Shown in pieces: positions 33,155 to 41,063 of a DNA stretch of 64,000 nucleotides. Origin of the DNA: an uncultured Muribaculaceae bacterium (GTDB lineage: Bacteria > Bacteroidota > Bacteroidia > Bacteroidales > Muribaculaceae); the NCBI GenBank assembly GCA_910577355.1, contig CAJTMY010000010.1, positions 1 to 64,000 on the forward strand. The letters run 5' to 3'. Position 1 is the first letter of the stretch; the number at the start of each line of letters is the position of its first letter. The notes under the pieces are model-generated. The model ran no database searches. It saw nothing but the letters and a program-made list of their open reading frames with translations, and was not told where the DNA came from. Made by a program: the position numbers and the translations under genes.

Positions 33155-35902
33155 GTGACGCGAAAATTCATCATCATTATATCCACAGTTTGCTGCTGTC
33201 TGGCTGCATCCGCGCGCATCACACTTGCCGGAAAGGTGCTTGATGCAACCGACAGCGAGAGTCTACCGGGATGTGCCGTCATTGTAACCCCAGGACATAA
33301 TGTCATCATGACTGATGCCGACGGCAACTTCTCGATGATTGTCGCAGACAGCATCGTCAATCTTACGGTCAGTTGCATAGGTTATAAAGACTATAAGAAT
33401 ACTTTTAAGCTGTCGGAAGACATGAATCTTCTGATAAAGCTTGAACCGGCAAAAAATACACTGCACGAGGTGGTGGTGACCGCGACTGAAACCGCCGACG
33501 CCACATCCGCATCCCGTATCGACCGCGATGCCATGCGACATCTGCAACCCACATCATTTGCCGACCTCGTATCATTGTTGCCGGGCGGAATGTCAAAGAC
33601 TCCCGACATGACCTCGGTAAACTCGATAAATCTGCGTGAGACCGGTACAATAGGCGCGCTCGGTACATCGGTGCGCAATGCCGATTATGACATCAGTTCG
33701 CTGGGGACTCTTTTTGTGATCGATGGCGCGCCGGTCTCAACCGATGCGAATATGCAGATGGTCGGAAATTCCAACGGTTCGTCGGATCTTAATTCCACCA
33801 ACCGCGGAGTGGATATGCGCAGTATCACTACAGACAATATTGAAAGTGTTGAGGTGATAAGGGGGATTCCATCCTCGGAATACGGCAACCTCTCGTCCGG
33901 TATGGTGAAGATAAACCGCACACGTCATGCCACGCCTTTTACCGCGCGTTTCAAGGCCGATGAATATTCCAAACTGTTCTTTGCCGGCAAAGGCTTCTCG
34001 GTAGGTAACAGTGTGATGAATGCCGATATCGGCTGGCTCGATTCCAAGGCCGATCCGCGCGATAATCTTAACAGCTACAACCGTATAAATGCCTCTCTTA
34101 GGGTTAGATCGAAATATGATCATGGATTCGGCATATCGGCGCTCGACTTATCGGCCGACTACACCGGCACCATCGACCGCTCGAAGATCGATCCGGACAT
34201 ATCCAATCATAAGATAGACGAATATCGTGCCAATTATAACCGTATGGCGCTTACCGCCGATTACAACCTGTCGCTGCCGTTTTTCAAATATATTAACGAG
34301 GTCTGTTTTACTGGAGCGGTCACATACCAGTCCGACAGGCTGCACCGTTTGCGGCAGGTAGCACCAGGCAGAGCTTCAGTCGCCCCGACATCTATGGAGG
34401 AAGGTGTACATGACGGACGATATATATTGAAGGAATATGTGGCCGATTACCTTTCGGATGGACGTCCATTCACAGCATTTGCAAAACTTAAGGCCGCTGC
34501 CTCTTTGTCGCATGACGCATTCCGCCACGGATACAAAGCCGGGATGGAATGGAACATGGACAAGAACTATGGGCGCGGGCAGGTATATGATATCGAATAT
34601 CCGTTGTCGGCATCATGGACTGCTCGCCCTCGCGATTATTCAGAGATACCGGCAATACATAATATTTCGTTTTATGCCGAGGATGATATGCGCATCGCAT
34701 GGCGTGCGGGAGAATTCAGATTGCAGGCCGGAATACGAGCGTTGGCACTTGCCCATTTGGCGAAGGAATACCTTCTTTCCGGAAAGTTCTATATCGATCC
34801 ACGTATCAATGCCGTGTGGAATCTCCCTTTATTCGGCAACGCAAAATTGATGCTCGGTGCAGGGTGGGGACTGAGCACCCGCATGCCTACCGTAGACTAT
34901 CTTTATCCTCAGCCGGCATATGTCGATTTCGTGCAGCTCAATTATTATGACGTACGCAAGCCGCTTGAAAACAGCAGAGTGAATCTGCGTACATATATCA
35001 ATGACCCGACAAATTATAGACTTTGTGCGGCCCGAAATACAAAATGGGAAATACGCGTGGGTGCATCAATAGGCACAAACCGACTGTCGCTTACATATTT
35101 CAACGAGCGCTTGCGCTCGGGCTACCGTTATGAATCCGTTTACAGACCATATCGATATCGTGGATATGATCCATCAGGGATAGACGGGACACTGTTGCAA
35201 GGACCGCCCGACCTCAATTCCCTGCCATTCACCGACATGGAGATACTCGGCGGATACAGCAAGGTATCCAACGGATCGCGCATCGACAAGCAAGGTGTGG
35301 AATTTCAGATCAATACCGCCCGGTGGCCGTTGCTCGCCACCGCTCTTACAGTGACAGGCGCATGGTTCAGGTCAACATACTCAAATTCGATGCGAATCCA
35401 ACGACCGGTAAGCGATGTAGTCGGCGGAGTTGCGGTAAGTGACAGATATATCGGTATATATGATACCACCGAGGGTCGGGTGAACGAAAAATTCAATACT
35501 AATTTTTTGTTCGACACACAGATAAGACGGCTGGGACTTATCTTCTCCACAGCTGTTGAATGCATGTGGCGCACCACTACCGAGGAGTTGCCCGACAACC
35601 GCACTCCATACGCATACATAAGCGCCGCCGACGGTCTTGAACATCCTTATACCGTGGAGGCCGTAGCCGCCGATCCTTTATTGAAATTCCTTGAGAAGCC
35701 AACAGCCGCAATGCAAAGACTCTCCGTACCAATGGCCGTATATGTCAATTTCAAGGCATCAAAAGAGATCGGACGGTATATGTGTATCGCGCTTTTTGTA
35801 AACCGTATTCTTGATTATCTGCCCGACTACACATCCAATGGCTTTACAGTAAGGCGCAGCTCGGGGCTGTATTTTGGAATGGAACTAAACATCTCAATAT
35901 AA
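33155..35902 (+). CDS. TonB-dependent outer-membrane receptor
   Basis: A 915-aa outer-membrane receptor. It starts at a GTG, the only position that yields the signal peptide (TRKFIIIISTVCCCLAASA). A carboxypeptidase-like regulatory domain follows (residues about 22-110, ending in EVVVTATET), then the plug domain (LVSLLPGGMSK..., LFVIDGAPVS, IESVEVIRGIPSSEYGNLSSGMVKI) and a C-terminal 22-strand barrel ending in aromatic/aliphatic alternation. It lacks SusC-type features and no SusD gene follows; instead a DUF4876 lipoprotein is next. Such receptors import iron complexes, cofactors or small glycans; the ligand here is unknown. Confidence 0.93.
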   Translation: MTRKFIIIISTVCCCLAASARITLAGKVLDATDSESLPGCAVIVTPGHNVIMTDADGNFSMIVADSIVNLTVSCIGYKDYKNTFKLSEDMNLLIKLEPAKNTLHEVVVTATETADATSASRIDRDAMRHLQPTSFADLVSLLPGGMSKTPDMTSVNSINLRETGTIGALGTSVRNADYDISSLGTLFVIDGAPVSTDANMQMVGNSNGSSDLNSTNRGVDMRSITTDNIESVEVIRGIPSSEYGNLSSGMVKINRTRHATPFTARFKADEYSKLFFAGKGFSVGNSVMNADIGWLDSKADPRDNLNSYNRINASLRVRSKYDHGFGISALDLSADYTGTIDRSKIDPDISNHKIDEYRANYNRMALTADYNLSLPFFKYINEVCFTGAVTYQSDRLHRLRQVAPGRASVAPTSMEEGVHDGRYILKEYVADYLSDGRPFTAFAKLKAAASLSHDAFRHGYKAGMEWNMDKNYGRGQVYDIEYPLSASWTARPRDYSEIPAIHNISFYAEDDMRIAWRAGEFRLQAGIRALALAHLAKEYLLSGKFYIDPRINAVWNLPLFGNAKLMLGAGWGLSTRMPTVDYLYPQPAYVDFVQLNYYDVRKPLENSRVNLRTYINDPTNYRLCAARNTKWEIRVGASIGTNRLSLTYFNERLRSGYRYESVYRPYRYRGYDPSGIDGTLLQGPPDLNSLPFTDMEILGGYSKVSNGSRIDKQGVEFQINTARWPLLATALTVTGAWFRSTYSNSMRIQRPVSDVVGGVAVSDRYIGIYDTTEGRVNEKFNTNFLFDTQIRRLGLIFSTAVECMWRTTTEELPDNRTPYAYISAADGLEHPYTVEAVAADPLLKFLEKPTAAMQRLSVPMAVYVNFKASKEIGRYMCIALFVNRILDYLPDYTSNGFTVRRSSGLYFGMELNISI

Positions 35903-35913
35903 ACAATATACAA

Positions 35914-37227
35914 ATGAAGCAGTATTTTAAAACAACGCTGTTGATTATTGCAACGGCATGCACCTTCGCTGTGTCGTCGTGCTCCGACAAGGATGAACTG
36001 AATCCGGTAATTCCGCCCGAACCCGAGACTCCTCAGAAGGTCGCCGTAAAGGTAAGCGTGTCGCTCCCCGACGGAGTCGACAAAGTAAGCGATGAGAAAT
36101 TCACATTCACCAACGTCACCACTCAGGAGGTCGAGAATTTCTCAGACGCGAATTCGATAAACCTCCTGCCGGGCTTATATGATCTTTCCTACACGGCAGC
36201 GACGCAGCTCCACGACGGTGTCGAGGCCAAAGTACGTGCGTCGCAACGCTCTATCACTGTAAAGGACGCCGTCGACATATCGCTCGAGGCTTTTGTGAAT
36301 CTCGCCACCGATGACCTTATCATTCAGGAACTGTATTTCGCAGGCAGCCTCACATCGTCGGCCTATCAATACAGTGGCGACAATTATATGAAACTTTACA
36401 ACAATACCGACCATGTGATCTATGCCGACGGTATCGCATTTTTCGAGACCACTTTCATGAGCGTGCAGAAGTTTGAATATTCACCCGACATCAAAGAATC
36501 GGCAGTCGCGGTGGATGCTGTCTATGTCGTCCCCGGCTCCGGCAAGGACTACCCGGTAGAACCTGGCAAGAGCCTTCTGATAGCCGACAACGGCATGAAT
36601 CACAAGGAGCTGAACGAAAACTCCATAGATCTGTCGCATGCCGATTTTGAATGGTACGACGAGTCCATGAATCCCGCATTCACCGATATAGACAATCCGG
36701 AGGTGAAGAATCTCGACAAATGGTACTGCATATCAAACACTATGTTCTCCATGCACAACCGCGGCTATAAGAGCTACGGCATAGCGCGTATACCCCAAGA
36801 TTACGACATGGACAGATATTTGTCGGAGAAAGCTTATTCATATACATATAAACTCTCGGTGCCGGCCGGAGTATTCGAAATTCCCGGCGACTGCTATATG
36901 ATGCCAAACGAGTGGGTGGTGGATATGGTGAACCTCTCGGTGGAGCAGCTTTTCGTCTGGACCGTCACCTCGCCAAAACTTGATATGGGCTGGACGAACT
37001 GTGGCAAGATCGATATGGATCCAGACAGGTACTTCCACTCCGTACGCCGCAAATATCTTGCCACTGCCGATGACGGCCGCATCATACTCAAGGACACCAA
37101 CAATTCGACCGCCGATTTCAACGGCAATGTCATCGCCTCCGAAATTGAATCCCAGGGCGCGGCCATCGATCTTGACGGAACCAAAGTATCGCAAACGACA
37201 ATAGACGGTTTAACCCCCGCCAAATGA
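35914..37227 (+). CDS. DUF4876 surface lipoprotein
   Basis: A 437-aa lipoprotein: lipobox AVSSC with Cys23, followed by SDKDE, an acidic stretch resembling the Bacteroidetes lipoprotein-export signal for the cell surface. A Pro/Glu-rich tether (residues about 30-42) leads to an Ig-like domain (about 43-130) and the DUF4876 domain (about 135-437), which begins IIQELYFAGSLT and contains YIKLYNNTD-like text (here YMKLYNNTD) as in lamin-tail-like folds. It lies 11 nt after the TonB receptor and overlaps the next gene by 4 nt, so it is most likely the surface partner of the receptor. Ligand not known. Confidence 0.85.
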   Translation: MKQYFKTTLLIIATACTFAVSSCSDKDELNPVIPPEPETPQKVAVKVSVSLPDGVDKVSDEKFTFTNVTTQEVENFSDANSINLLPGLYDLSYTAATQLHDGVEAKVRASQRSITVKDAVDISLEAFVNLATDDLIIQELYFAGSLTSSAYQYSGDNYMKLYNNTDHVIYADGIAFFETTFMSVQKFEYSPDIKESAVAVDAVYVVPGSGKDYPVEPGKSLLIADNGMNHKELNENSIDLSHADFEWYDESMNPAFTDIDNPEVKNLDKWYCISNTMFSMHNRGYKSYGIARIPQDYDMDRYLSEKAYSYTYKLSVPAGVFEIPGDCYMMPNEWVVDMVNLSVEQLFVWTVTSPKLDMGWTNCGKIDMDPDRYFHSVRRKYLATADDGRIILKDTNNSTADFNGNVIASEIESQGAAIDLDGTKVSQTTIDGLTPAK

Positions 37228-38702
37228 GACGTATTGTAAATATCCTGAAGAATATTATCCCGGGACTTGCCATTATGGCAGGTGTCCCGGGTATATTCGC
37301 TTCCTCTCCCACCCAAAGGATTCTTGATCATTCACTACCTTACAATCACTGTTTCCGATCGGTTCTGGCCAATCCGGCACTCACGTCATACAGCCATAAG
37401 GTCGGGTTGAGCGACATCAATGCCGGTTGGAGCGGAGACAGGCTTGAACGAAAAGGATTTTTCAATGCATCGGCATTCCTACCTATGGACAGCTCCTCGG
37501 CATCAGTATGGGGTGAGGCATATTACGGCAATGGATACCGTCGTCGCGACGGCGTTGTCGAGTCGGCCGATTATCAGTTTGTATATCCATATGCGTTGGC
37601 CGATACCGTTGGCGGGGCGATGAGAATGGAGGATTATAGGTTCAGCGGTGGTTACGGACGCAAAGGCCGCAAGATAGAGTGGGGCGCTTCATTGAGCTAC
37701 ACGGCATCGCTCTCTTACCGCAACCGCGATCCTCGTCCACGCAATGTATCGGGCAATCTTGATATGAAGGCCGGTATCGGGTACCATATCGCATCGTCCT
37801 ATATTGTTGCGGTATCGGCGGCCTTTAAAAAGTACAAACAGTCGAGCTCGATAATGTTCATGAGCGAGACCGGCGAGCCGGTGGTATATCATCTTACCGG
37901 CCTCGGCATGTCCTACAACCGATTCAACTCGCTCGGCAAGAACACACATTACGACGGTATGGAATATGCCGTCTCCGTCGATCTGCTCCCCGGTATGGAA
38001 GCCGGAGCAATCGCTTCGGCAGCTGTGTCGCGCCTTAGTATAGATTATCTTCTCAAAGATCTCAACAATCTGCCCATGTCACACATCCGCCATGATAAAT
38101 TGTGCTTTATGGCAGGATATCGCACCCGCCCGGCAGGCAATTATATGTCAGCCGCCATATATGGAGAGTTGTGGCGGCGTACCGGAACCGAAAATATATT
38201 CGGCGACGCATCAGCCAATGTGTACCCGATGATAGCATCGCTTGATATGTTCAGCGCCGACGGCTGCGATTTCGGTATAATGACATCTGCCGTAATGAAA
38301 ACAGGAAAGTTCGCTTTGTCGTTTGTGGCTGATGGCGGTATGCTGCATTTCGATTCCACATATCTCTCGCCGGCGCGCAAGCTCGGATATGATGTATGGG
38401 TTTTGCGGCTTACCCCGTCGGTATTCTATCACAGCGGCGCATCGCTGATATCGGCCGGGCTGTCGTATGGCAGGCAGGGCAACTATAAAACACGGAGTAG
38501 CGGCTTCGAGGCGCAGACAGGCGCGACAGTACACGACTGTCTCGACCGGTTTGAATCCGCAGCCGCCGGCATCTACGCCATAGGCGTCAATCTCGGCTAT
38601 AGCCGCGGCATAAGCGACAAGGCGGCCATAGGGCTGTCCCTGGCTGCCATGCACGGCACGGCCGGCAACTCGCTCGAAGCGAAGATCACTGTATCGCTGT
38701 AA
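37224..38702 (+). CDS. DUF6850 family outer-membrane beta-barrel protein
   Basis: A 492-aa exported protein: signal peptide (residues 1-25, ending GIFAS), then about 450 residues of alternating amphipathic strands rich in Tyr, Gly and Ser (for example GEAYYGNGYRRRDGVV, YSRGISDKAAIGLSL), ending in a strand KITVSL typical of barrel closure. The N-terminal LANPAL and the overall pattern match DUF6850, a family found beside DUF4876. The ATG overlaps the DUF4876 stop (ATGA), so the three proteins are produced together. Whether it is a porin, an adaptor of the receptor or an assembly factor is unknown. Confidence 0.85.
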   Translation: MRRIVNILKNIIPGLAIMAGVPGIFASSPTQRILDHSLPYNHCFRSVLANPALTSYSHKVGLSDINAGWSGDRLERKGFFNASAFLPMDSSSASVWGEAYYGNGYRRRDGVVESADYQFVYPYALADTVGGAMRMEDYRFSGGYGRKGRKIEWGASLSYTASLSYRNRDPRPRNVSGNLDMKAGIGYHIASSYIVAVSAAFKKYKQSSSIMFMSETGEPVVYHLTGLGMSYNRFNSLGKNTHYDGMEYAVSVDLLPGMEAGAIASAAVSRLSIDYLLKDLNNLPMSHIRHDKLCFMAGYRTRPAGNYMSAAIYGELWRRTGTENIFGDASANVYPMIASLDMFSADGCDFGIMTSAVMKTGKFALSFVADGGMLHFDSTYLSPARKLGYDVWVLRLTPSVFYHSGASLISAGLSYGRQGNYKTRSSGFEAQTGATVHDCLDRFESAAAGIYAIGVNLGYSRGISDKAAIGLSLAAMHGTAGNSLEAKITVSL

Positions 38703-38798
38703 AAAGCCCGTAGGCCCGGAGCGCACACCACAGCGGCCATCCCATAAACGCCAATGCAATCATATCTCTGTTCATATTATCGTCGGTCTTGAATATCG

Positions 38799-39042
38799 GA
38801 AAAGCGGGGTCTCGTTCTTTCGACCAGAGACAGGAGGCATCGCCAAACGCCCGACAAGACTGATAAAGACAGAACAAGAGCCCCGCTGATGGTATCCGTA
38901 CACGACCCGCAGGCCGCACCGAGGTACGACATAACAGAGGAGCGCTTCACAATCCTCTTCTCTTGTCAGTCAAATTGGCGATTTTCCTATCCGAGAAAGA
39001 AAGCAATGCGCTTTTCAACAGTCCGGCATTTCTCTTCCGGAC
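38799..39042 (-). ncRNA. Candidate structured non-coding RNA
   Basis: A gene-free stretch with its own leftward consensus promoter and terminator-like end. The predicted transcript begins with a hairpin (GTCCGG and CCGGAC arms, 39021-39042), continues with AGAGGA/TCCTCT (38936-38941 with 38953-38958) and CGTAC/GTACG (38897-38901 with 38924-38928), and ends in a 14-bp stem (38804-38818 with 38871-38886: GCGGGG, CTC and GTTCT pairing with AGAAC, GAG and CCCCGC) followed by UUUU. Its length is about 244 nt. I could not match the conserved cores of RNase P RNA, tmRNA or SRP RNA; a 6S-type RNA is possible but not shown. Short ORFs also thread it, so a coding leader is an alternative. Confidence 0.45.
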
Positions 39043-39046
39043 ATTG

Positions 39047-39078
39047 CAAAGTTAGCTATTTTTTTCAATAAGGACAAG
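39047..39078 (-). promoter_or_regulatory. Promoter for the candidate RNA
   Basis: Minus-strand CTTG (39075-39078), exactly 20 nt, TAACTTTG (39047-39054). No annotated protein gene lies immediately downstream, so the promoter argues for an independent transcript running left toward 38799. Confidence 0.75.
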
Positions 39079-39148
39079 AAATTGGTCTAAATGGATGAAA
39101 CGGGCAGGCCAAATGGTGTGATCGCTTCTGTAATTCGCGGATTTTGGT

Positions 39149-39156
39149 TAATTTTG
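39149..39156 (+). promoter_or_regulatory. -7 box for rlmD
   Basis: TAATTTTG lies 24 nt before the GTG at 39181, with a poor TCTG-like -33 element at spacing 18. It lies within the longer open frame that begins at 39091, which fixes the true start downstream. Confidence 0.6.
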
Positions 39157-39180
39157 CAGCGAATAAAAAAAGAATCAGAA

Positions 39181-40593
39181 GTGTCAAGAAAACGCAAACC
39201 ATATCCCGTGCTCGAGGGCGCGGCCATATCCGATGTCGCAGCCGAGGGCAATGCCATCGCACGTGTCGACGACATGGTGGTATTCGTGCCATACGGAGCA
39301 CCGGGCGACATCGTGGATATACAGATCACCAAGAAACGCAAATCATATGCCGAGGGGCGCATCGCACGCATCGTGAAGCCCGGCGACGTCCGCATCGCCC
39401 CCCGCTGCGGCCATTTCGGCACATGCGGCGGATGCCGATGGCAGCACCTGCCCTACGATGTGCAGCTGCGATGCAAGCACAGGCAGGTGGCCGACGCCCT
39501 CGTCCGCATCGCAAAGATAGAACTGCCCGAGATCAGTCCCATCAAGGGATCGGAGAATATATGGGAGTACCGCAACAAGATGGAGTATACATTCTCCAAC
39601 AAGCGATGGCTCACCGCCGAGCAGATGACATCCGGCGTGGAGATCCCCGACCGCGACGGCGCCGGGTTCCACATTCCCGGAGCATTCGACAAGGTGCTCG
39701 ACATAGACTGCTGCCACCTTCAGGGCCGGTTCGGAAACGATCTCCGCAACTTTGTGAAAGACTATGGAATCCGGCACGGACTGAGCTTCTACGACCTGCG
39801 CGGGCAGGCGGGTCTGCTGCGCACGCTCATGGTGCGCATGGCCTCGACCGGCGAGACAATGGCCGTGATGTGCTTCGGCGAGGATGATCCCGAAGCGGTA
39901 AAGGCCGTGATGGACGCCATAAGGTCGGCGTTCCCCGATATTACATCTCTCATGTATGTGATCAATCTCAAGGTCAACGATACAATTACCGATCAAGAGG
40001 TGATATTGCATTCGGGACGCGGATATATCGAGGAGGAGATGGAAGGCCTGCGCTTCCGCATCGGCCCGAAGTCGTTCTATCAGACCAATTCGCGGCAGGC
40101 CTACGAGCTATACAAAGTGGTGCGCGACTTTGCCGGCCTCACCGGCGACGAGCTTGTATACGACCTCTATACGGGCACCGGCACCATTGCCAACTTCGTG
40201 AGCCGCAAGGTGCGCAAAGTCGTCGGCATCGAGTATGTGCCCGAAGCTATTGTCGACGCCCGTATCAACTCCTCGGTAAACGGGATAGAGAACACAGTGT
40301 TCTATGCGGGCGACATGAAAGATGTGCTCAATGCCGGATTCATCGGGCGCAACGGACATCCCGATGTCATCATCGTCGACCCTCCCCGCGCCGGCATGCA
40401 TGCCGACGTGGTGCAGGTGATTCTCGACGCTGCTCCGCGGCGCATCGTATATGTGAGCTGCAATCCGGCTACACAGGCGCGCGATCTGGCATTGCTCGAC
40501 TGCAAGTACAAGGCTACCGCCGTACAGCCGGTGGACATGTTCCCGCACACCCACCATGTAGAGAACGTCGTCAGGCTTGAGCGACGAGATTAG
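39181..40593 (+). CDS. rlmD: 23S rRNA (uracil-1939-C5)-methyltransferase, RlmD/RumA type
   Basis: SAM-dependent RNA m5U methyltransferase of the TrmA/RlmD family, 470 aa from a GTG start. An N-terminal TRAM domain (residues about 8-65) precedes the [4Fe-4S] cluster cysteines Cys76, Cys82 and Cys85 (CGHFGTCGGC), with the fourth probably in the DCCHLQ segment. The SAM domain contains LYTGTGTIANF, VDPPRAGM and the catalytic Cys427 in YVSCNPAT. The GTG start is preferred because a promoter -7 box occupies the upstream in-frame region. Bacteroidetes often carry several paralogs, so the exact target U is inferred. The 3' end overlaps the convergent CYTH gene by 23 nt. Confidence 0.9.
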   Translation: MSRKRKPYPVLEGAAISDVAAEGNAIARVDDMVVFVPYGAPGDIVDIQITKKRKSYAEGRIARIVKPGDVRIAPRCGHFGTCGGCRWQHLPYDVQLRCKHRQVADALVRIAKIELPEISPIKGSENIWEYRNKMEYTFSNKRWLTAEQMTSGVEIPDRDGAGFHIPGAFDKVLDIDCCHLQGRFGNDLRNFVKDYGIRHGLSFYDLRGQAGLLRTLMVRMASTGETMAVMCFGEDDPEAVKAVMDAIRSAFPDITSLMYVINLKVNDTITDQEVILHSGRGYIEEEMEGLRFRIGPKSFYQTNSRQAYELYKVVRDFAGLTGDELVYDLYTGTGTIANFVSRKVRKVVGIEYVPEAIVDARINSSVNGIENTVFYAGDMKDVLNAGFIGRNGHPDVIIVDPPRAGMHADVVQVILDAAPRRIVYVSCNPATQARDLALLDCKYKATAVQPVDMFPHTHHVENVVRLERRD

Positions 40594-41026
40594 AGTTGTA
40601 ATACCGGGGATCACCCGTCACTTCACGGCCGATAAAGCCGGGGCGTGTGAACGGATGATCCTCCTCAGGCAATTCGATCTCGGCAATGACAAGACCCTGC
40701 AGACGGCCGTGGAACTCGTCGATCTCCCACGACAGGCCGTCATCGCCGGGCACAATATATCTGGTCTTTGACAATACCCCCCTACATGCTTCGGCAAGCA
40801 TGTCGCGGGCTTCGGATGACGGAATCTCAAACTCCCATTCGTTGCGTACGGCTCCTGTATTGCGTGTCTTCACGGTTATGAATCCCCGGTCGCCATACAT
40901 TCTTACACGAACCGTGCGGTCGGGATCACAAGAGATATAGCCCTGAACGATCTCGATGCTTGCGAGTGCAAGATCGCGATAGGTGCCATCGTCAACCAAA
41001 AACTTACGTTCAATCTCCTTTGCCAT
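40571..41026 (-). CDS. CYTH domain protein
   Basis: A 151-aa single-domain protein of the CYTH (CyaB-thiamine triphosphatase) superfamily. The N-terminal EIERKFLV motif, the basic-acidic strand pairs VRVRMYGDRGFITVKTR and EWEFEI, and IAEIELPEED are the triphosphate- and metal-binding strands of the tunnel fold. Members hydrolyse inorganic tripolyphosphate or thiamine triphosphate; this short form most resembles tripolyphosphatases such as NE1496, so adenylate cyclase activity should not be assumed. A -7 box (TATATTTG, minus, 41050-41057) lies 23 nt upstream without a well-spaced -33. Convergent overlap with rlmD is 23 nt. Confidence 0.9.
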   Translation of the reverse strand: MAKEIERKFLVDDGTYRDLALASIEIVQGYISCDPDRTVRVRMYGDRGFITVKTRNTGAVRNEWEFEIPSSEARDMLAEACRGVLSKTRYIVPGDDGLSWEIDEFHGRLQGLVIAEIELPEEDHPFTRPGFIGREVTGDPRYYNSNLVAQA

Positions 41027-41049
41027 AGTACAGAATTTGAAATTATTTG

Positions 41050-41057
41050 CAAATATA
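41050..41057 (-). promoter_or_regulatory. -7 box for the CYTH gene
   Basis: The minus strand reads TATATTTG, fitting TAnnTTTG, 23 nt before the CYTH ATG. The nearest TTTG lies only 14 nt further upstream, too close for a standard spacer. The region is shared with the divergent DUF5686 gene. Confidence 0.45.
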
Positions 41058-41063
41058 CATTCT

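Noticed and set aside
33155..38702. Polysaccharide utilisation locus (SusC/SusD)
   Set aside because: The lipoprotein is DUF4876 rather than SusD-like, and no glycoside hydrolase or hybrid sensor is adjacent.
38799..39042. RNase P RNA, tmRNA or SRP RNA identity for the structured RNA
   Set aside because: The conserved RNase P core (GAGGAAAGTCCGG-like), a tmRNA tag frame and tRNA-like ends, and the SRP GGAAGGAAGCA-like loop were not found on either strand.
40983..41063. A GTG start 81 nt upstream for the DUF5686 protein
   Set aside because: It would overlap the divergent CYTH gene and bury the signal peptide inside the protein.
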